A stretch of 64,000 bases of DNA from Hyphomicrobiales bacterium (GCA_003963405.1 RXIY01000045.1:82463-146462), one strand, 5' to 3'; shown: positions 8,857-19,509, counted from the stretch's first letter. Numbers and translations: made by a program. Notes: generated from the sequence alone by a model not told the origin.

Positions 8857-10830
8857 TCAGTTGACGCTGCGATCGATGATCTGCGCGAGGTCCGTCATGA
8901 TGACGTTCAGATCGTAGTTCTTGGGCGTATAAACCGCCGCGACGCCCGACTCGAGCAGGAGCTTCTCATCCTCCGGCGGAATGATGCCGCCGACGACGAG
9001 CGGCGCCGAAACGCCCTCTTCCTTCATCAGCCGCATCACCTCGTGCGCGAGGGTCACATGGGAGCCCGAGAGGATGGAGAGGCCGATGCAATGCACGCCC
9101 TCCTTCTTCGCCGCTTCCACAAGCTCCGCCGGCGTCGAGCGGATGCCGGCGTAAATCACGTCGAAGCCCACGTCGCGCGCCCGGACGGCGATCTGCTCGG
9201 CGCCGTTGGAATGCCCGTCGAGGCCCGGCTTGCCGACGAGGAACTTCGGACGGCGCCCCACCTTGTGGGCGACGCGCTCCACTTCGCCGCGCACCTTGTC
9301 GAGCTGGCCGCCGACCTGGCGCGCCGTCGAGGAGACGCCCGTCGGCGCGCGATATTCGCCGAAGACGCCGCGCAGCACCGCGCCCCATTCGCCGGTCGTG
9401 ACGCCGGCCTTGGCGGCGGCGATGGAGGGCTCGACCATGTTGCGGCCCTCTTTCGCCGCCCGCGCCAGCTCTTCGATCGCGGCCTTCGCGGCCGTGTTGT
9501 CGCGGCTCTCGCGCCAGGCCTTCAACCGCGCGATCTGATCGGCCTCGACGCCCTCGGGCACGACCATGATGGCGTCGCTGCCCGAGGCGAGCGGCGAGGG
9601 CTCCGTGGAGGTGAATTTGTTGACGCCGACGACGGTCTGCTCGCCGGCCTCGATCGCTTCGAGGCGCGCCGTGTTCGACTCGACGAGCTTGGACTTCATG
9701 TAGCCGATCTCGACCGCGGCCGCCGCGCCGCCGAGCTCGTCGATCTTCTTCAATTCGGCCTTGGCCTCCTCCTTCAGCGCCGCGACCTTGCGGGCGATCT
9801 CCGGATTGCCGTCGAAGATGTCGCCATATTCGAGCAGGTCGGTCTCATAGGCCATGATCTGCTGCATGCGCAGCGACCATTGCTGATCCCACGGGCGCGG
9901 CAGGCCGAGCGCCTCGTTCCAGGCCGGAAGCTGCACAGCGCGGGCGCGGGCGTTCTTGGAGAGCACTACCGCCAGCATTTCGATGAGGATGCGATAGACG
10001 TTGTTTTCCGGCTGCTGCTCGGTGAGGCCCAACGAATTGACCTGCACGCCATAGCGGAAGCGGCGCAGCTTCTCGTCCTTCACGCCGTAGCGCTCGCGGG
10101 TGATCTCCTCCCAGAGCTCGGTGAAGGCGCGCATCTTGGAGAGTTCCGTGACGAAGCGCATGCCGGCGTTGACGAAGAAGGAGATGCGGCCGACGACCTG
10201 ATCGAAATCTTCCTGCGACAGGCCGGCGGCCTTCACGCCGTCGAGGATCGCCACCGCGGTGGCGAGCGCATAGGCGAGCTCCTGCGCCGGCGTCGCGCCC
10301 GCCTCCTGCAGATGATAGGAGCAGACGTTCATCGGATTGAACTTGGGGCATTCCTTCGTGGTGAAGAGAATGAGGTCCTGCGTCAGGCGCAGCGACTGCG
10401 CGGGCGGAAAGACATAGGAGCCGCGCGACAGATATTCCTTGATGATGTCGTTTTGCGTCGTGCCCTGCAGCTTGACGCGCGGCGCGCCCTGCTCCTCGGC
10501 GGCGGCGATGTAGAGCGCCATCAGCCACACGGCGGTGGCGTTGATGGTCATGGACGTGTTCATCTCGGCGAGCGGAATGCCGTCGAAGAGGGTGCGCATG
10601 TCGCCCAGATGCGACACCGGCACGCCGACCTTGCCGACCTCGCCGCGCGACAGAATGTGGTCGCTGTCGTAGCCCGTCTGCGTCGGCAGGTCGAAGGCGA
10701 TGGAGAGACCCGTCTGACCCTTGGCGAGATTGGAGCGATACAGCCGGTTCGACGCCTCGGCGGTCGAGTGACCGGCGTAGGTGCGGAACATCCAGGGCTT
10801 GTCGCGGCGCGGGGCAGACGTATCGTTCAT
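8857..10830 (-). CDS. ecm: Ethylmalonyl-CoA mutase
   Basis: A 657-residue coenzyme B12-dependent mutase that converts (2R)-ethylmalonyl-CoA to (2S)-methylsuccinyl-CoA in the ethylmalonyl-CoA pathway. It is a single chain: a catalytic TIM barrel (from [20 protein letters not shown]) is followed by a C-terminal B12-binding domain with the DxHxxG motif in [13 protein letters not shown]. That variant and the shorter N-terminus distinguish it from methylmalonyl-CoA mutase; the older name in methylotrophs is MeaA. The ATG at 10830 begins [11 protein letters not shown] with an AGGAGG-like sequence upstream. A DUF2267 gene lies 118 bases upstream and ccr is divergent beyond it. Confidence 0.95.
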   Translation of the reverse strand: MNDTSAPRRDKPWMFRTYAGHSTAEASNRLYRSNLAKGQTGLSIAFDLPTQTGYDSDHILSRGEVGKVGVPVSHLGDMRTLFDGIPLAEMNTSMTINATAVWLMALYIAAAEEQGAPRVKLQGTTQNDIIKEYLSRGSYVFPPAQSLRLTQDLILFTTKECPKFNPMNVCSYHLQEAGATPAQELAYALATAVAILDGVKAAGLSQEDFDQVVGRISFFVNAGMRFVTELSKMRAFTELWEEITRERYGVKDEKLRRFRYGVQVNSLGLTEQQPENNVYRILIEMLAVVLSKNARARAVQLPAWNEALGLPRPWDQQWSLRMQQIMAYETDLLEYGDIFDGNPEIARKVAALKEEAKAELKKIDELGGAAAAVEIGYMKSKLVESNTARLEAIEAGEQTVVGVNKFTSTEPSPLASGSDAIMVVPEGVEADQIARLKAWRESRDNTAAKAAIEELARAAKEGRNMVEPSIAAAKAGVTTGEWGAVLRGVFGEYRAPTGVSSTARQVGGQLDKVRGEVERVAHKVGRRPKFLVGKPGLDGHSNGAEQIAVRARDVGFDVIYAGIRSTPAELVEAAKKEGVHCIGLSILSGSHVTLAHEVMRLMKEEGVSAPLVVGGIIPPEDEKLLLESGVAAVYTPKNYDLNVIMTDLAQIIDRSVN

Positions 10831-10948
10831 TTTGGTCCTCCTCGACGCTGCGATAGCATGGCCGCGACGCAGGCGGAAGCGGGCGAGACGCCGCTGTTCG
10901 CCGCATGAGAGAAGGCCACAAAGAGACAGGCGAGACCGTCGCCGCGGC

Positions 10949-11413
10949 TCACTCCGCCGCCCGCGCCTCCGCCAGATCACGCGCCTCCGGCGGCCACAGC
11001 TCCCGCAGCGGCGCCGGCAGATCGGAGACCACCTTGGCGGTTTCGTTGAAGTCGATCTCCCGCCAGATCACCGCGAACACCGCCCGCGCCGCCGTTCCCG
11101 CGTCGACCGGAAAGCCACGCGGCAGCTCTCTCGCGATGCGGGCCTCGAATTCGTCGAGGCGGCGCCAGAGGTCGGGCTGGCCGGCGGGCCGCCAGCCGGC
11201 GAAATAGATGCCGCGCACGAGCAGGGGGAGTTGTGCGCCGAGATGCGCCGCCTGCTCGATCGTCAGCCGGTCGCGCAGCGCGTGGAGCACGGCGCGCAGC
11301 GCGCTGTAGGCGTGCGGCCGGTCGCCGAGGCGATGGTCTTCCGCGAGCGCCTTGAGCCAGGCATTTGTCTGCTGAACCGTGTGATCGAGGGCCGCCACTT
11401 GTGTTTCGCTCAT
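10949..11413 (-). CDS. DUF2267 domain protein
   Basis: A 154-residue soluble protein matching the DUF2267 pattern: an amphipathic helical domain with ALRAVLHALRDRLTIEQAAHLGAQLPLLVRGIYF and a second half ending in LPAPLREL. Proteins of this family are small, helical and of unknown function. It lies between ecm (downstream, same strand) and ccr (divergent), so it probably shares a transcript with ecm. No signal peptide, membrane segment or catalytic motif is visible. Confidence 0.8.
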   Translation of the reverse strand: MSETQVAALDHTVQQTNAWLKALAEDHRLGDRPHAYSALRAVLHALRDRLTIEQAAHLGAQLPLLVRGIYFAGWRPAGQPDLWRRLDEFEARIARELPRGFPVDAGTAARAVFAVIWREIDFNETAKVVSDLPAPLRELWPPEARDLAEARAAE

Positions 11414-11602
11414 GGCTTTCCATCTCCCTGGGAGCCGCGCCGGCGCCGACGCCTCTACGTCCCGTTTCGGGGAGGAGGCGTGAGGGATTATCTATCGCGC
11501 ATCGGCCAGGCGGCGCGCCTCGACGACCCGATCGGGCGCCCATAGGCCAAACCTGCCCGATCCATCGGAATTTTCACCCTATCCCGCGCGTCGCCGGACG
11601 AT

Positions 11603-11608
11603 TATAAG
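11603..11608 (+). promoter_or_regulatory. Candidate -10 element for ccr
   Basis: TATAAG (5 of 6 to consensus) lies 42 bases before the ccr ribosome-binding site in an AT-richer patch of the 11414-11664 divergent intergenic region. No good -35 is present at the usual distance, which would fit activator-dependent transcription. Tentative. Confidence 0.35.
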
Positions 11609-11649
11609 CTCGCCGGTTATTGCTGCGACGCCGCAATGCCTCATGGAGT

Positions 11650-11657
11650 GGAGGGAG
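11650..11657 (+). promoter_or_regulatory. Ribosome-binding site that sets a TTG start for ccr
   Basis: GGAGGGAG lies 7 bases before the TTG at 11665. No in-frame ATG sits at a comparable distance, and the TTG gives the family-typical N-terminus. Confidence 0.75.
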
Positions 11658-11664
11658 CTTTACC

Positions 11665-12921
11665 TTGAGCGAGAAGAAAGACCTTTACGAGTTGGGCGAA
11701 ATCCCGCCGCTCGGCCATGTTCCCAAGAACATGTACGCCTGGGCGATCCGGAAAGAGCGCCATGGGCCGCCGGAGACGGCGATGCAGCTCGAGGTTCTCC
11801 CGACCTGGGAGCTCGACAGCCATGACGTGCTCGTCCTCGTAATGGCCGCCGGCGTCAACTACAACGGCGTCTGGGCCTCGCTCGGCGAACCCATCTCCCC
11901 GCTCGACGGCCACAAGAATCCCTATCATATCGCCGGCTCCGACGCGTCGGGCATCGTCTGGGCCGTCGGCTCCAAGGTGAAGCGCTGGAAGGTCGGCGAC
12001 GAAGTCATCATCCACTGCAACCAGGACGACGGGGACGACGAGGAGTGCAACGGCGGCGACCCGATGTTCTCGCCCTCCCAGCGCATCTGGGGCTATGAGA
12101 CGCCGGACGGCTCCTTCGCCCAGTTCTGCCGCGCGCAGGACCGCCAGCTCATGCCGCGCCCCAAGCACCTCAGCTGGGAAGAGTCGGCCTGCTACACCCT
12201 GACGCTCGCCACCGCCTATCGCATGCTCTTCGGCCATGAGCCGCATGAGCTGAAGCCCGGCCACAATGTGCTGGTCTGGGGCGCCTCGGGCGGCCTCGGC
12301 GTCTTCGCCGTGCAGCTCTGCGCCGCCTCGGGCGCCAACGCCATCGGCGTGATCTCGGACGAGTCGAAGCGCGACTACGTCATGTCGCTCGGCGCCAAGG
12401 GCGTGATCAACCGCAAGGACTTCAAGTGCTGGGGCCAGCTCCCCAAGGTCAATTCGCCGGAATATGTCGAATGGACCAAGGAGGCGCGCAAGTTCGGCAA
12501 GGCGATCTGGGACATCACCGGCAAGAAGGACGTCGACATCGTCTTCGAACATCCGGGCGAAGCGACCTTCCCCGTCTCCTGCCTCGTCGCCAAGCGCGGC
12601 GGCATGGTGGTGTTCTGCGCCGGCACGAGCGGCTTCAACATCACCTTCGACGCCCGCTATGTCTGGATGCGCCAGAAGCGCATTCAGGGCTCGCATTTCG
12701 CGCATCTCAAGCAGGCGGCGGCGGCGAACCAGTTCGTCATCGACCGTCGCATCGACCCCTGCATGTCGGAGGTCTTCGCCTGGGACAAGATCCCGCTGGC
12801 GCATATGAAGATGTGGAAGAACGAGCATGCGCCCGGCAATATGGCGGTGCTCGTGAACGCCCCCGAGCCCGGCCTGCACACGGTCGAGGACGTGACCGAG
12901 GCCTATAACAGGAAGAAGTAA
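11665..12921 (+). CDS. ccr: Crotonyl-CoA carboxylase/reductase
   Basis: A 418-residue medium-chain dehydrogenase/reductase that reductively carboxylates crotonyl-CoA with CO2 and NADPH to (2S)-ethylmalonyl-CoA, the committed step of the ethylmalonyl-CoA pathway. Family features include GVNYNGVWA (residues 63-71), the NADPH-binding VWGASGGLGVFAVQL near residues 202-216, and GSHFAHLKQA toward the C-terminus, whose His is plausibly the CO2-site His. The start is TTG at 11665 after GGAGGGAG. Divergent from the DUF2267-ecm unit. Length and conservation are typical for methylotrophs and Rhodobacter. Confidence 0.95.
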   Translation: MSEKKDLYELGEIPPLGHVPKNMYAWAIRKERHGPPETAMQLEVLPTWELDSHDVLVLVMAAGVNYNGVWASLGEPISPLDGHKNPYHIAGSDASGIVWAVGSKVKRWKVGDEVIIHCNQDDGDDEECNGGDPMFSPSQRIWGYETPDGSFAQFCRAQDRQLMPRPKHLSWEESACYTLTLATAYRMLFGHEPHELKPGHNVLVWGASGGLGVFAVQLCAASGANAIGVISDESKRDYVMSLGAKGVINRKDFKCWGQLPKVNSPEYVEWTKEARKFGKAIWDITGKKDVDIVFEHPGEATFPVSCLVAKRGGMVVFCAGTSGFNITFDARYVWMRQKRIQGSHFAHLKQAAAANQFVIDRRIDPCMSEVFAWDKIPLAHMKMWKNEHAPGNMAVLVNAPEPGLHTVEDVTEAYNRKK

Positions 12922-13017
12922 GGGCGCGACGCCCCGACGATCCTTTTGATGGCGCGCCGGGCGACTGGCGCGCCGTTTTTTCTCGCTCCCCGCGCTTGCT
13001 GCGAGGTAGTCTGCCGC

Positions 13018-13848
13018 ATGGCCCTCGCCCCGACGCCCGACCTGCGCGACGCGCTCATCGCCCTCATCGACTGGCATGTCGAGAGCGGGGTCGATCTCGC
13101 GCTCGATGCGGCGCCGCATGACCGCTACGCCGACAGCGCCCGCGGGCCGCAGGCGGCGGGCCTCCCCGCGCCGGCCCTCGCGCCCGGCCCCGCGCCCGCA
13201 GAACCCGTCTCCGAGCCCGCCGCGCCGCGCCGCCTGGCGCCCGTCATCGCCGCGCCGGACGAGGCCGCGCGGGCCGCCGAGGCGGAAGCCGCCGCGGCGC
13301 AGGATCTCGGCGCGCTCGCCGCGCGGCTCGCCGCTTTCCCCTATGCGCCCTTCCGCGAGATGGCCGAGCATTTCCTCTTCGCCGCCGGCACGCCCGGCGC
13401 GCCGCTCATGGCGCTCGACGCCGCGCCGGGCGCGACGGAGGAATCGAGCGGCGAGGCCTTCAGCGGCGACAAGGCGCGGCTGCTCGACAATATGCTCGCG
13501 GCAATCGGCCAGAGCCGCGAGAGCGCCTATCTCGCCTATGTCGCGCCCTGGCGTCCTGCGGGGGACCGGGCGCTCACGGCGCAGGAGATCGCGGTTTTCG
13601 CGCCCTTTGCGCGCCGCCACCTGGAGCTCGCGCGGCCGCGCGTCGTGCTGCTCTTCGGCGAGGCGCCGGCGCGCGTGGCGCTGGAGACGGGCGAGCCGGT
13701 CAGCCGGTTGCGCGGCAAGCCCTTCGACCTCGCCGGCGGGACACGGGCGTTCGTGTTCAGCGGGCTCGACACTCTGCTCAAAAGCCCGGCGCTGAAGCCG
13801 GCCGCCTGGCGCGATCTGCGCGCGGCGGCGGCGCTGCTGCAAGGGTAG
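13018..13848 (+). CDS. Uracil-DNA glycosylase-like protein lacking cysteines and catalytic motifs
   Basis: A 276-residue protein with the architecture of alphaproteobacterial family 4 uracil-DNA glycosylases: an N-terminal helix, a long Ala/Pro linker (about residues 45-85) and a UDG-like domain (LLDNMLAAIGQSRESAYLAYVAPWRPAGDR, cut here only as landmarks at about 160-188). The usual GEAPG motif reads DAAPG, the HPAYLLR-type motif reads FSGLDTLLK, and the protein contains no cysteine at all, so it cannot hold the family's [4Fe-4S] cluster. It is probably catalytically altered or inactive. The ATG at 13018 gives MALAPTPDLRD. Convergent with ispG, 14 bases apart. Confidence 0.7.
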   Translation: MALAPTPDLRDALIALIDWHVESGVDLALDAAPHDRYADSARGPQAAGLPAPALAPGPAPAEPVSEPAAPRRLAPVIAAPDEAARAAEAEAAAAQDLGALAARLAAFPYAPFREMAEHFLFAAGTPGAPLMALDAAPGATEESSGEAFSGDKARLLDNMLAAIGQSRESAYLAYVAPWRPAGDRALTAQEIAVFAPFARRHLELARPRVVLLFGEAPARVALETGEPVSRLRGKPFDLAGGTRAFVFSGLDTLLKSPALKPAAWRDLRAAAALLQG

Positions 13849-13862
13849 GGCCGCGGCGGGCG

Positions 13863-15158
<1,296 letters not shown>

Positions 15159-15255
15159 CTCGTCACGGCTCCGTTGAATGGCTTTCGCCCTAGGTCGCGC
15201 GGAATGAGGCGCGGGTCAAGCGCGCGGCCAGGAGGCTATGTGGGAGGGCGCTCGA

Positions 15256-16209
15256 TTAACCCATCTTCCGGCGCGGATCGTAGTGATGCCGCTCGCGCAG
15301 CTCCCGCAGCCGCGCCTCGAATTCGGCGTCCGCCTCCTCGGGCAACATGATCTTCAGCGTCACATAGAGATCGCCGGCCGGCTTGCTCTCGGTCTGGGGC
15401 AGGCCCTTGCCGCGCAGGCGCAGCACGCGGCCGCCGTTGGAGCCCGCCGGCACGGCGAGCTCGACCTTGCCGTCGAGCGTCGGCGTCTGCACCTTCGCGC
15501 CCAGCGCCGCCTCGTAAATCGTCACCGGCAGATCGAGCCGCAGATCCCGTCCTTCGGGTTTGAAGTAGGGGTGGGGGGCGATCTTCACCGTCACCAGCGC
15601 GTCGCCGGGCTCGCCGCCGCGCCCGCCCGGCTGGCCCTGTCCGCGCAGGCGGATCTGCTGGCCGTCCTCCACCCCGGCGGGAACCTTGACTTCGAGCGTG
15701 CGGCCGGAGGGCAGAATGACGCGGGCCGAGCCGCCCTTGGCGGCGGTTTCGAGCGGCACGGTCGCCGTCGCGGCGACGTCCTCGCCACGCTCGGGCGTCG
15801 GCTGGGCGCGCCGGCGCCCGCCGAAGAGATCGGCGAAGAGGTCGCTCGGGTCGAAGCCGCCGCCCCCCTGGCCGCCGACATTGAATTCGAAATGCTGGTT
15901 CGCCCCCGGCCCCGCGCCCGCCGAGCGCCAGGCGCGCGAGAAGCCGCCCTGCCCCGCGCCGGCGCCGAAGCCCTCAAAGCCCCTGGGCTTGCCGTCGGCT
16001 CCGATCTCGCCCCGGTCGTATTGGGCTTTCTTCTTCTCGTCGCCGACGATTTCGTAGGCCGTATTGATTTCCGCGAACCGCTCCTTGGCCTTGACGTCGT
16101 CCTTGTTGCGGTCGGGATGGTATTTCTTGGCGAGCTGGCGATAGGCCTTCTTGATGTCGGCCGCGCTCGCCGATTTGGAAACGCCGAGTACGTCGTAAGG
16201 ATCGCGCAT
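15256..16209 (-). CDS. DnaJ/CbpA-type co-chaperone
   Basis: A 317-residue Hsp40 of the class without zinc fingers. The J domain occupies about residues 1-68 with the HPD motif in [11 protein letters not shown]; a Gly/Phe-rich linker follows to about residue 130, and the two-barrel peptide-binding domain ([20 protein letters not shown]) completes it. It would stimulate the ATPase of DnaK. The ATG at 16209 (MRDPYDVLG) is preferred over a TTG three codons upstream. The absence of a dnaK neighbour and of CxxCxGxG repeats argues for CbpA-like rather than canonical DnaJ. Confidence 0.9.
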   Translation of the reverse strand: MRDPYDVLGVSKSASAADIKKAYRQLAKKYHPDRNKDDVKAKERFAEINTAYEIVGDEKKKAQYDRGEIGADGKPRGFEGFGAGAGQGGFSRAWRSAGAGPGANQHFEFNVGGQGGGGFDPSDLFADLFGGRRRAQPTPERGEDVAATATVPLETAAKGGSARVILPSGRTLEVKVPAGVEDGQQIRLRGQGQPGGRGGEPGDALVTVKIAPHPYFKPEGRDLRLDLPVTIYEAALGAKVQTPTLDGKVELAVPAGSNGGRVLRLRGKGLPQTESKPAGDLYVTLKIMLPEEADAEFEARLRELRERHHYDPRRKMG

Positions 16210-16321
16210 TGTGTCCAATCAGCCCATGGGAGCGCCCGCCCGAAGCGGCGCGGGCGCAAATGTCATGAAAAGTCTATGTGGGAGAAACGCCGCCCCAACG
16301 CAAGCGCGAGCCGGGCGGATT

Positions 16322-16612
16322 TTAAAGCTTCGTCGGCGCTTTCGCGAAATCCTCGAGCGCCTTGCCTTCGGGATCGAGGCGGGCGAGGGCGTCGTTGACC
16401 GCCTCGATCTGGCTCGGCTCCCCGCCCGCCATATTTTCCTCGGTCGCCCGCATAAGGGCGCGGGCGTCGAGCTCCCAGCGTTTGAGGATTTCGATTTTCA
16501 TGAGCTTGGCCAGCGACGGCGTTTCAACGATCTCGCTCGGCGCGTCGAAAACAGAAGACGGGGAGACGAGGGCCTGCTCGATTTCGGCGGCGCCCAGGGA
16601 AGCGACTTTCAT
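16322..16612 (-). CDS. Small conserved-type hypothetical protein
   Basis: A 96-residue soluble protein, mostly helical, with KIEILKRWELDARALMRAT near residues 38-56 and an acidic N-terminal half. I do not recognise a family. The ATG at 16612 gives MKVASLGAAEIEQ; a much longer open frame upstream is antisense to mntH and is not coding. No signal peptide, membrane segment or cysteine. It lies downstream of mntH on the same strand, 62 bases away, and may be read through from it. Confidence 0.6.
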   Translation of the reverse strand: MKVASLGAAEIEQALVSPSSVFDAPSEIVETPSLAKLMKIEILKRWELDARALMRATEENMAGGEPSQIEAVNDALARLDPEGKALEDFAKAPTKL

Positions 16613-16674
16613 CTTTGCATCCGGTTGGAGTGAATGTCTCGAACGCGCAAGCGGCGCCTGTGTTCCCGCGGCCG

Positions 16675-17985
16675 TCAGCCCGCGGCCGCGTCGATGATCA
16701 GCTTCACGTTCAGCGCGATGACGCCCGCCGCGATCACGGCCGCGACAAGGGTCGTGCGGCGGGGCGCGACGAGCGCGCCCATCACGTCGCGACGCGCGGT
16801 GAAGTGCACGAGAGGGACCACCGCGAAGGGCAGGGTGACGCTGAGAACCACCTGGCTCAGCACCAGAAGCCGCGCCGTCGCGCTCTCGCCGGCGTAGAGC
16901 GTGACGGCGATGGCGGGCGCGATGGCGATCGCCCGAGTCACGAGGCGCCGCGCCGCGGGGGCGAGACGCAAATGGACGAAGCCCTCCATCACGATCTGCC
17001 CGGCGAGCGTGGCGGTGACGGTCGAATTGAGCCCGCAGGCGATGAGCGCCACTGCGAAGAGCTTCGCGGCCAGGGGCTCGCCGAGCAGCGGCGCGATCAG
17101 CCGATGCGCCTCGCCGAGCTCGGCCACCTGATCGAGCCCCCGGGTGTGAAACACGGCCGCCGCCAGCACCAGGATCGCGCCATTGACGAGCAGCGCGAAA
17201 AAGAGCGCGAGGGAGCTGTCGAGCACGGCGAAGCGGATGGCTTCGCGCTTCTGCCGTGCCGAGACGCCCACGGCGCGGGTCTGGACGACGAAGGAATGCA
17301 GGAAGAGATTGTGCGGCATCACCGTCGCGCCGAGAATGCCGAGCCCGAGATAAAGCATCTCGGGATCGGCGAGGAAGCGCGATGTGGGAACGAGGCCCCG
17401 CGCCACCGCCGCCATGTCCGGCCGCGCCATCACGAGCTCGGCGGCGAAACAGAAGCCGATCAGACCGAGCATCGACACGACGAAAAGCTCGATCTTGCGA
17501 AAGCCCAGCCGTTCGAAGGCGAGCACGAGAAAGGCGTCGAGCGCCGTCGCGACGATGCCGAGGGCGAGCGGCAGGCCGAAAAGCAGCTCGAGTCCGATCG
17601 CCGTGCCGATCACTTCCGCGAGATCGGTCGCGAAAATGCCGGCCTCGGCGAGGAGCCAGAGGAAGACCGCCACCGGAAAGGGCGTATGGGCGCGGCAGGC
17701 CTGGGCGAGATCGAGCCCCGCGCCGACGCCGAGCCGCGCCGAGAGGGACTGCAATACGATGGCCATGAGGCTCGAGAGCACGGCGACGAAAAGCAGCGCC
17801 GTTCCAAACTTGGAGCCGCCGGCGAGCGCCGTCGCCCAATTGCCGGGGTCCATGTAGCCCGTGGCGACAAGATAGCCGGGGCCGAGAAAGACGAAGATGC
17901 GATTGACGAGCTTGCCGCCGGCGGGAACCGCCACGGAGCGCCTCAGCTCTCCGCTCGTCGACCCCCAGGGCGCGGATGTGGCCAC
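16675..17985 (-). CDS. mntH: Nramp-family Mn2+/divalent metal transporter
   Basis: A 436-residue proton-coupled importer of Mn2+ and related ions. The metal-site motif of helix 1 reads GYMDPGNWATAL (about residues 43-54) and that of helix 6 reads TVMPHNLFLHS, both canonical for Nramp. Around eleven hydrophobic segments are seen. The start is GTG at 17985, with GGGAGGGG five bases upstream (complement of 17991-17998). The phosphatase-Nudix gene ends 58 bases upstream on the same strand. I saw no obvious Mur/MntR-type palindrome in that short gap. Confidence 0.95.
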   Translation of the reverse strand: MATSAPWGSTSGELRRSVAVPAGGKLVNRIFVFLGPGYLVATGYMDPGNWATALAGGSKFGTALLFVAVLSSLMAIVLQSLSARLGVGAGLDLAQACRAHTPFPVAVFLWLLAEAGIFATDLAEVIGTAIGLELLFGLPLALGIVATALDAFLVLAFERLGFRKIELFVVSMLGLIGFCFAAELVMARPDMAAVARGLVPTSRFLADPEMLYLGLGILGATVMPHNLFLHSFVVQTRAVGVSARQKREAIRFAVLDSSLALFFALLVNGAILVLAAAVFHTRGLDQVAELGEAHRLIAPLLGEPLAAKLFAVALIACGLNSTVTATLAGQIVMEGFVHLRLAPAARRLVTRAIAIAPAIAVTLYAGESATARLLVLSQVVLSVTLPFAVVPLVHFTARRDVMGALVAPRRTTLVAAVIAAGVIALNVKLIIDAAAG

Positions 17986-18043
17986 GTGAACCCCTCCCGA
18001 ACGTCGCCCGTCCGCGGGCGCCCGTTCGCGGAGGCGGCGGATT

Positions 18044-19141
18044 TCAGGAAACGACCTTGCGCAGCAACGCTTCGAGGCCTTCCGGGAAGATCAGCTCACA
18101 AGACGCAGCGATCTCGTCGGCAGACCACCACCGCCATCCGAGAAGATGCGTCTTCTCCTCCGGCGTGAGGCTTTGCGGGGCAGGCGCAAACTCTTCCGTT
18201 CTGATGAGGAAATAGCGCTCGATCGCCTGGCGCCAATCGTCGCCGAGCTCCATGGGGAATTCGCGCGTCGCCACGACGGGGCCCAGGTCCTGGCCGATCA
18301 GCAGGCCCGTTTCTTCGTGAACCTCCCGCCGCAGCGCCGTCTCGAAGCTTTCGCCCTCCTTGAGCGCGCCGCCCGGCGTCGCCCAGAAGTGATGATGCCC
18401 GAGCGCCAGAAAATGCGGCGACAGCCCGCCCGCATATTGCATCAGCAGCGCCCGGCCCGAAGGCGCGACGACGAGCGCGCGGGCGGCCTCGCGGCGGGGC
18501 AGCGGCGCGCCGTCCCAGGGCGCGGCGATCTCCGAGCGCCCCTCCGGCCGCGCCCAGTCGACGAGCGACCATTTGCCGCCCTCATAGGCGACCCAGTTCG
18601 GCGTCGCATTGAGGATCGGATGCTCGCGCTTCTCGGAGAGCGCCCGGCCGGTGGCCATGCGCCAGGCGATGTCGAGGACGCCCGCATGGGCGACGACGAG
18701 CACGGTGAGCCCGGCGCTTTCCCGCGCGATGTCGGCGAGGACGGAGCGGATGCGGCGCGAAAACTCCTCGAGCGTCTCCCCTTCGGGCGCGGCGAAATCC
18801 GGCCTGCGGGAAAGATAATGCGGATAGTCGTCGGCGTATTTGACCTGCACCTCGGCGTGCGTATGGCCCTGCCAGGCGCCGTCGTCCTTCTCGCGCAGCC
18901 GCTGCGTCGCCCGCACCTCGAGGCCGAGCGCGCCGGCGATGGGCGCGGCGGTGGCGAGGGCGCGGCGCAGATCGCTGGAATAGACACGATCGAAATGCGC
19001 GCCGTCGAGCTCGCGGGCGAGGGCCAGCGCCTGCGCGCGCCCGCGCGCATTCAGGGCGATGTCGAACTGGCCCTGAAAACGGCGCTCGATGTTCCAGTTG
19101 GTCTCGCCGTGGCGGGCGAGACAGATGATGGTGCGGGTCAT
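18044..19141 (-). CDS. Histidine phosphatase-Nudix hydrolase fusion
   Basis: A 365-residue two-domain protein. Residues 1 to about 200 form a histidine phosphatase (phosphoglycerate mutase-like) domain with the catalytic LARHGETNWN at residues 8-17 and the second His in VVAHAGVLD. Residues about 215-365 form a Nudix hydrolase with an exact Nudix box, G-ALKEG-E-SFETALR-REVHEETGL. Both domains keep their catalytic residues. Free-standing domains act on phosphoesters and on nucleoside diphosphate-X compounds; the joint substrate is unknown. There is no frameshift or stop between the domains, so this is one gene. mntH follows on the same strand. Confidence 0.88.
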   Translation of the reverse strand: MTRTIICLARHGETNWNIERRFQGQFDIALNARGRAQALALARELDGAHFDRVYSSDLRRALATAAPIAGALGLEVRATQRLREKDDGAWQGHTHAEVQVKYADDYPHYLSRRPDFAAPEGETLEEFSRRIRSVLADIARESAGLTVLVVAHAGVLDIAWRMATGRALSEKREHPILNATPNWVAYEGGKWSLVDWARPEGRSEIAAPWDGAPLPRREAARALVVAPSGRALLMQYAGGLSPHFLALGHHHFWATPGGALKEGESFETALRREVHEETGLLIGQDLGPVVATREFPMELGDDWRQAIERYFLIRTEEFAPAPQSLTPEEKTHLLGWRWWSADEIAASCELIFPEGLEALLRKVVS

Positions 19142-19254
19142 CGCTCGTCTGGGCGCTGCTCGTGACGCGGCGCTTGGCGCGCGCCGGGCTGTTCTGCCCT
19201 ATCTTCGCGCAAAAGTCAGTCGCCTTTTGGCCCGGAGCCGCCGGCTCCCGCGCC

Positions 19255-19509
19255 TCAATGCCGCGCGGCGTAGGTGAATTCGCCGGCGCGAATATGCTCT
19301 GGCAAGGCTTCTGCGAAGCGCGCGACGGCCTCCTCGCCATAGGTTGCGACAAGTTCGCGCAGCGCCGCCGACAGCGCCGCCTGGGCGAATGAATCGCTCT
19401 CGATTCCCGCCAGGATCGCCTCGGCGAAGGCTTCGGTCACATAGGCCAGGGCGGCGCGCTGCTGCTCGCCGCCGGTCTCGTCGAAAGTCGCTAGGTTCAG
19501 CTGCATCAT
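19255..19509 (-). CDS. Small hypothetical protein
   Basis: An 84-residue protein starting MMQLNLATFDETGG at 19509; an in-frame extension of 17 residues upstream is Arg/Gly-rich and unlikely. The sequence is helical and alanine-rich (AALAYVTEAFAEAILAGIE) with no membrane segment. I do not recognise a family. It stands alone between the phosphatase-Nudix gene and the TIGR02301 gene, all on the minus strand. The ribosome-binding site is poor, so confidence is moderate. Confidence 0.5.
   Translation of the reverse strand: MMQLNLATFDETGGEQQRAALAYVTEAFAEAILAGIESDSFAQAALSAALRELVATYGEEAVARFAEALPEHIRAGEFTYAARH

Noticed and set aside
6710..8917. 735-codon plus-strand open frame
   Set aside because: It lies opposite the OFA transporter, whose membrane-protein sequence is clear; the plus-strand product is a charged low-complexity shadow.
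16613..17839. Long minus-strand extension of the 96-residue gene at 16322-16612
   Set aside because: It overlaps mntH in another frame and is Arg/Ala-rich; the conserved-looking part starts only at the Met at 16612.
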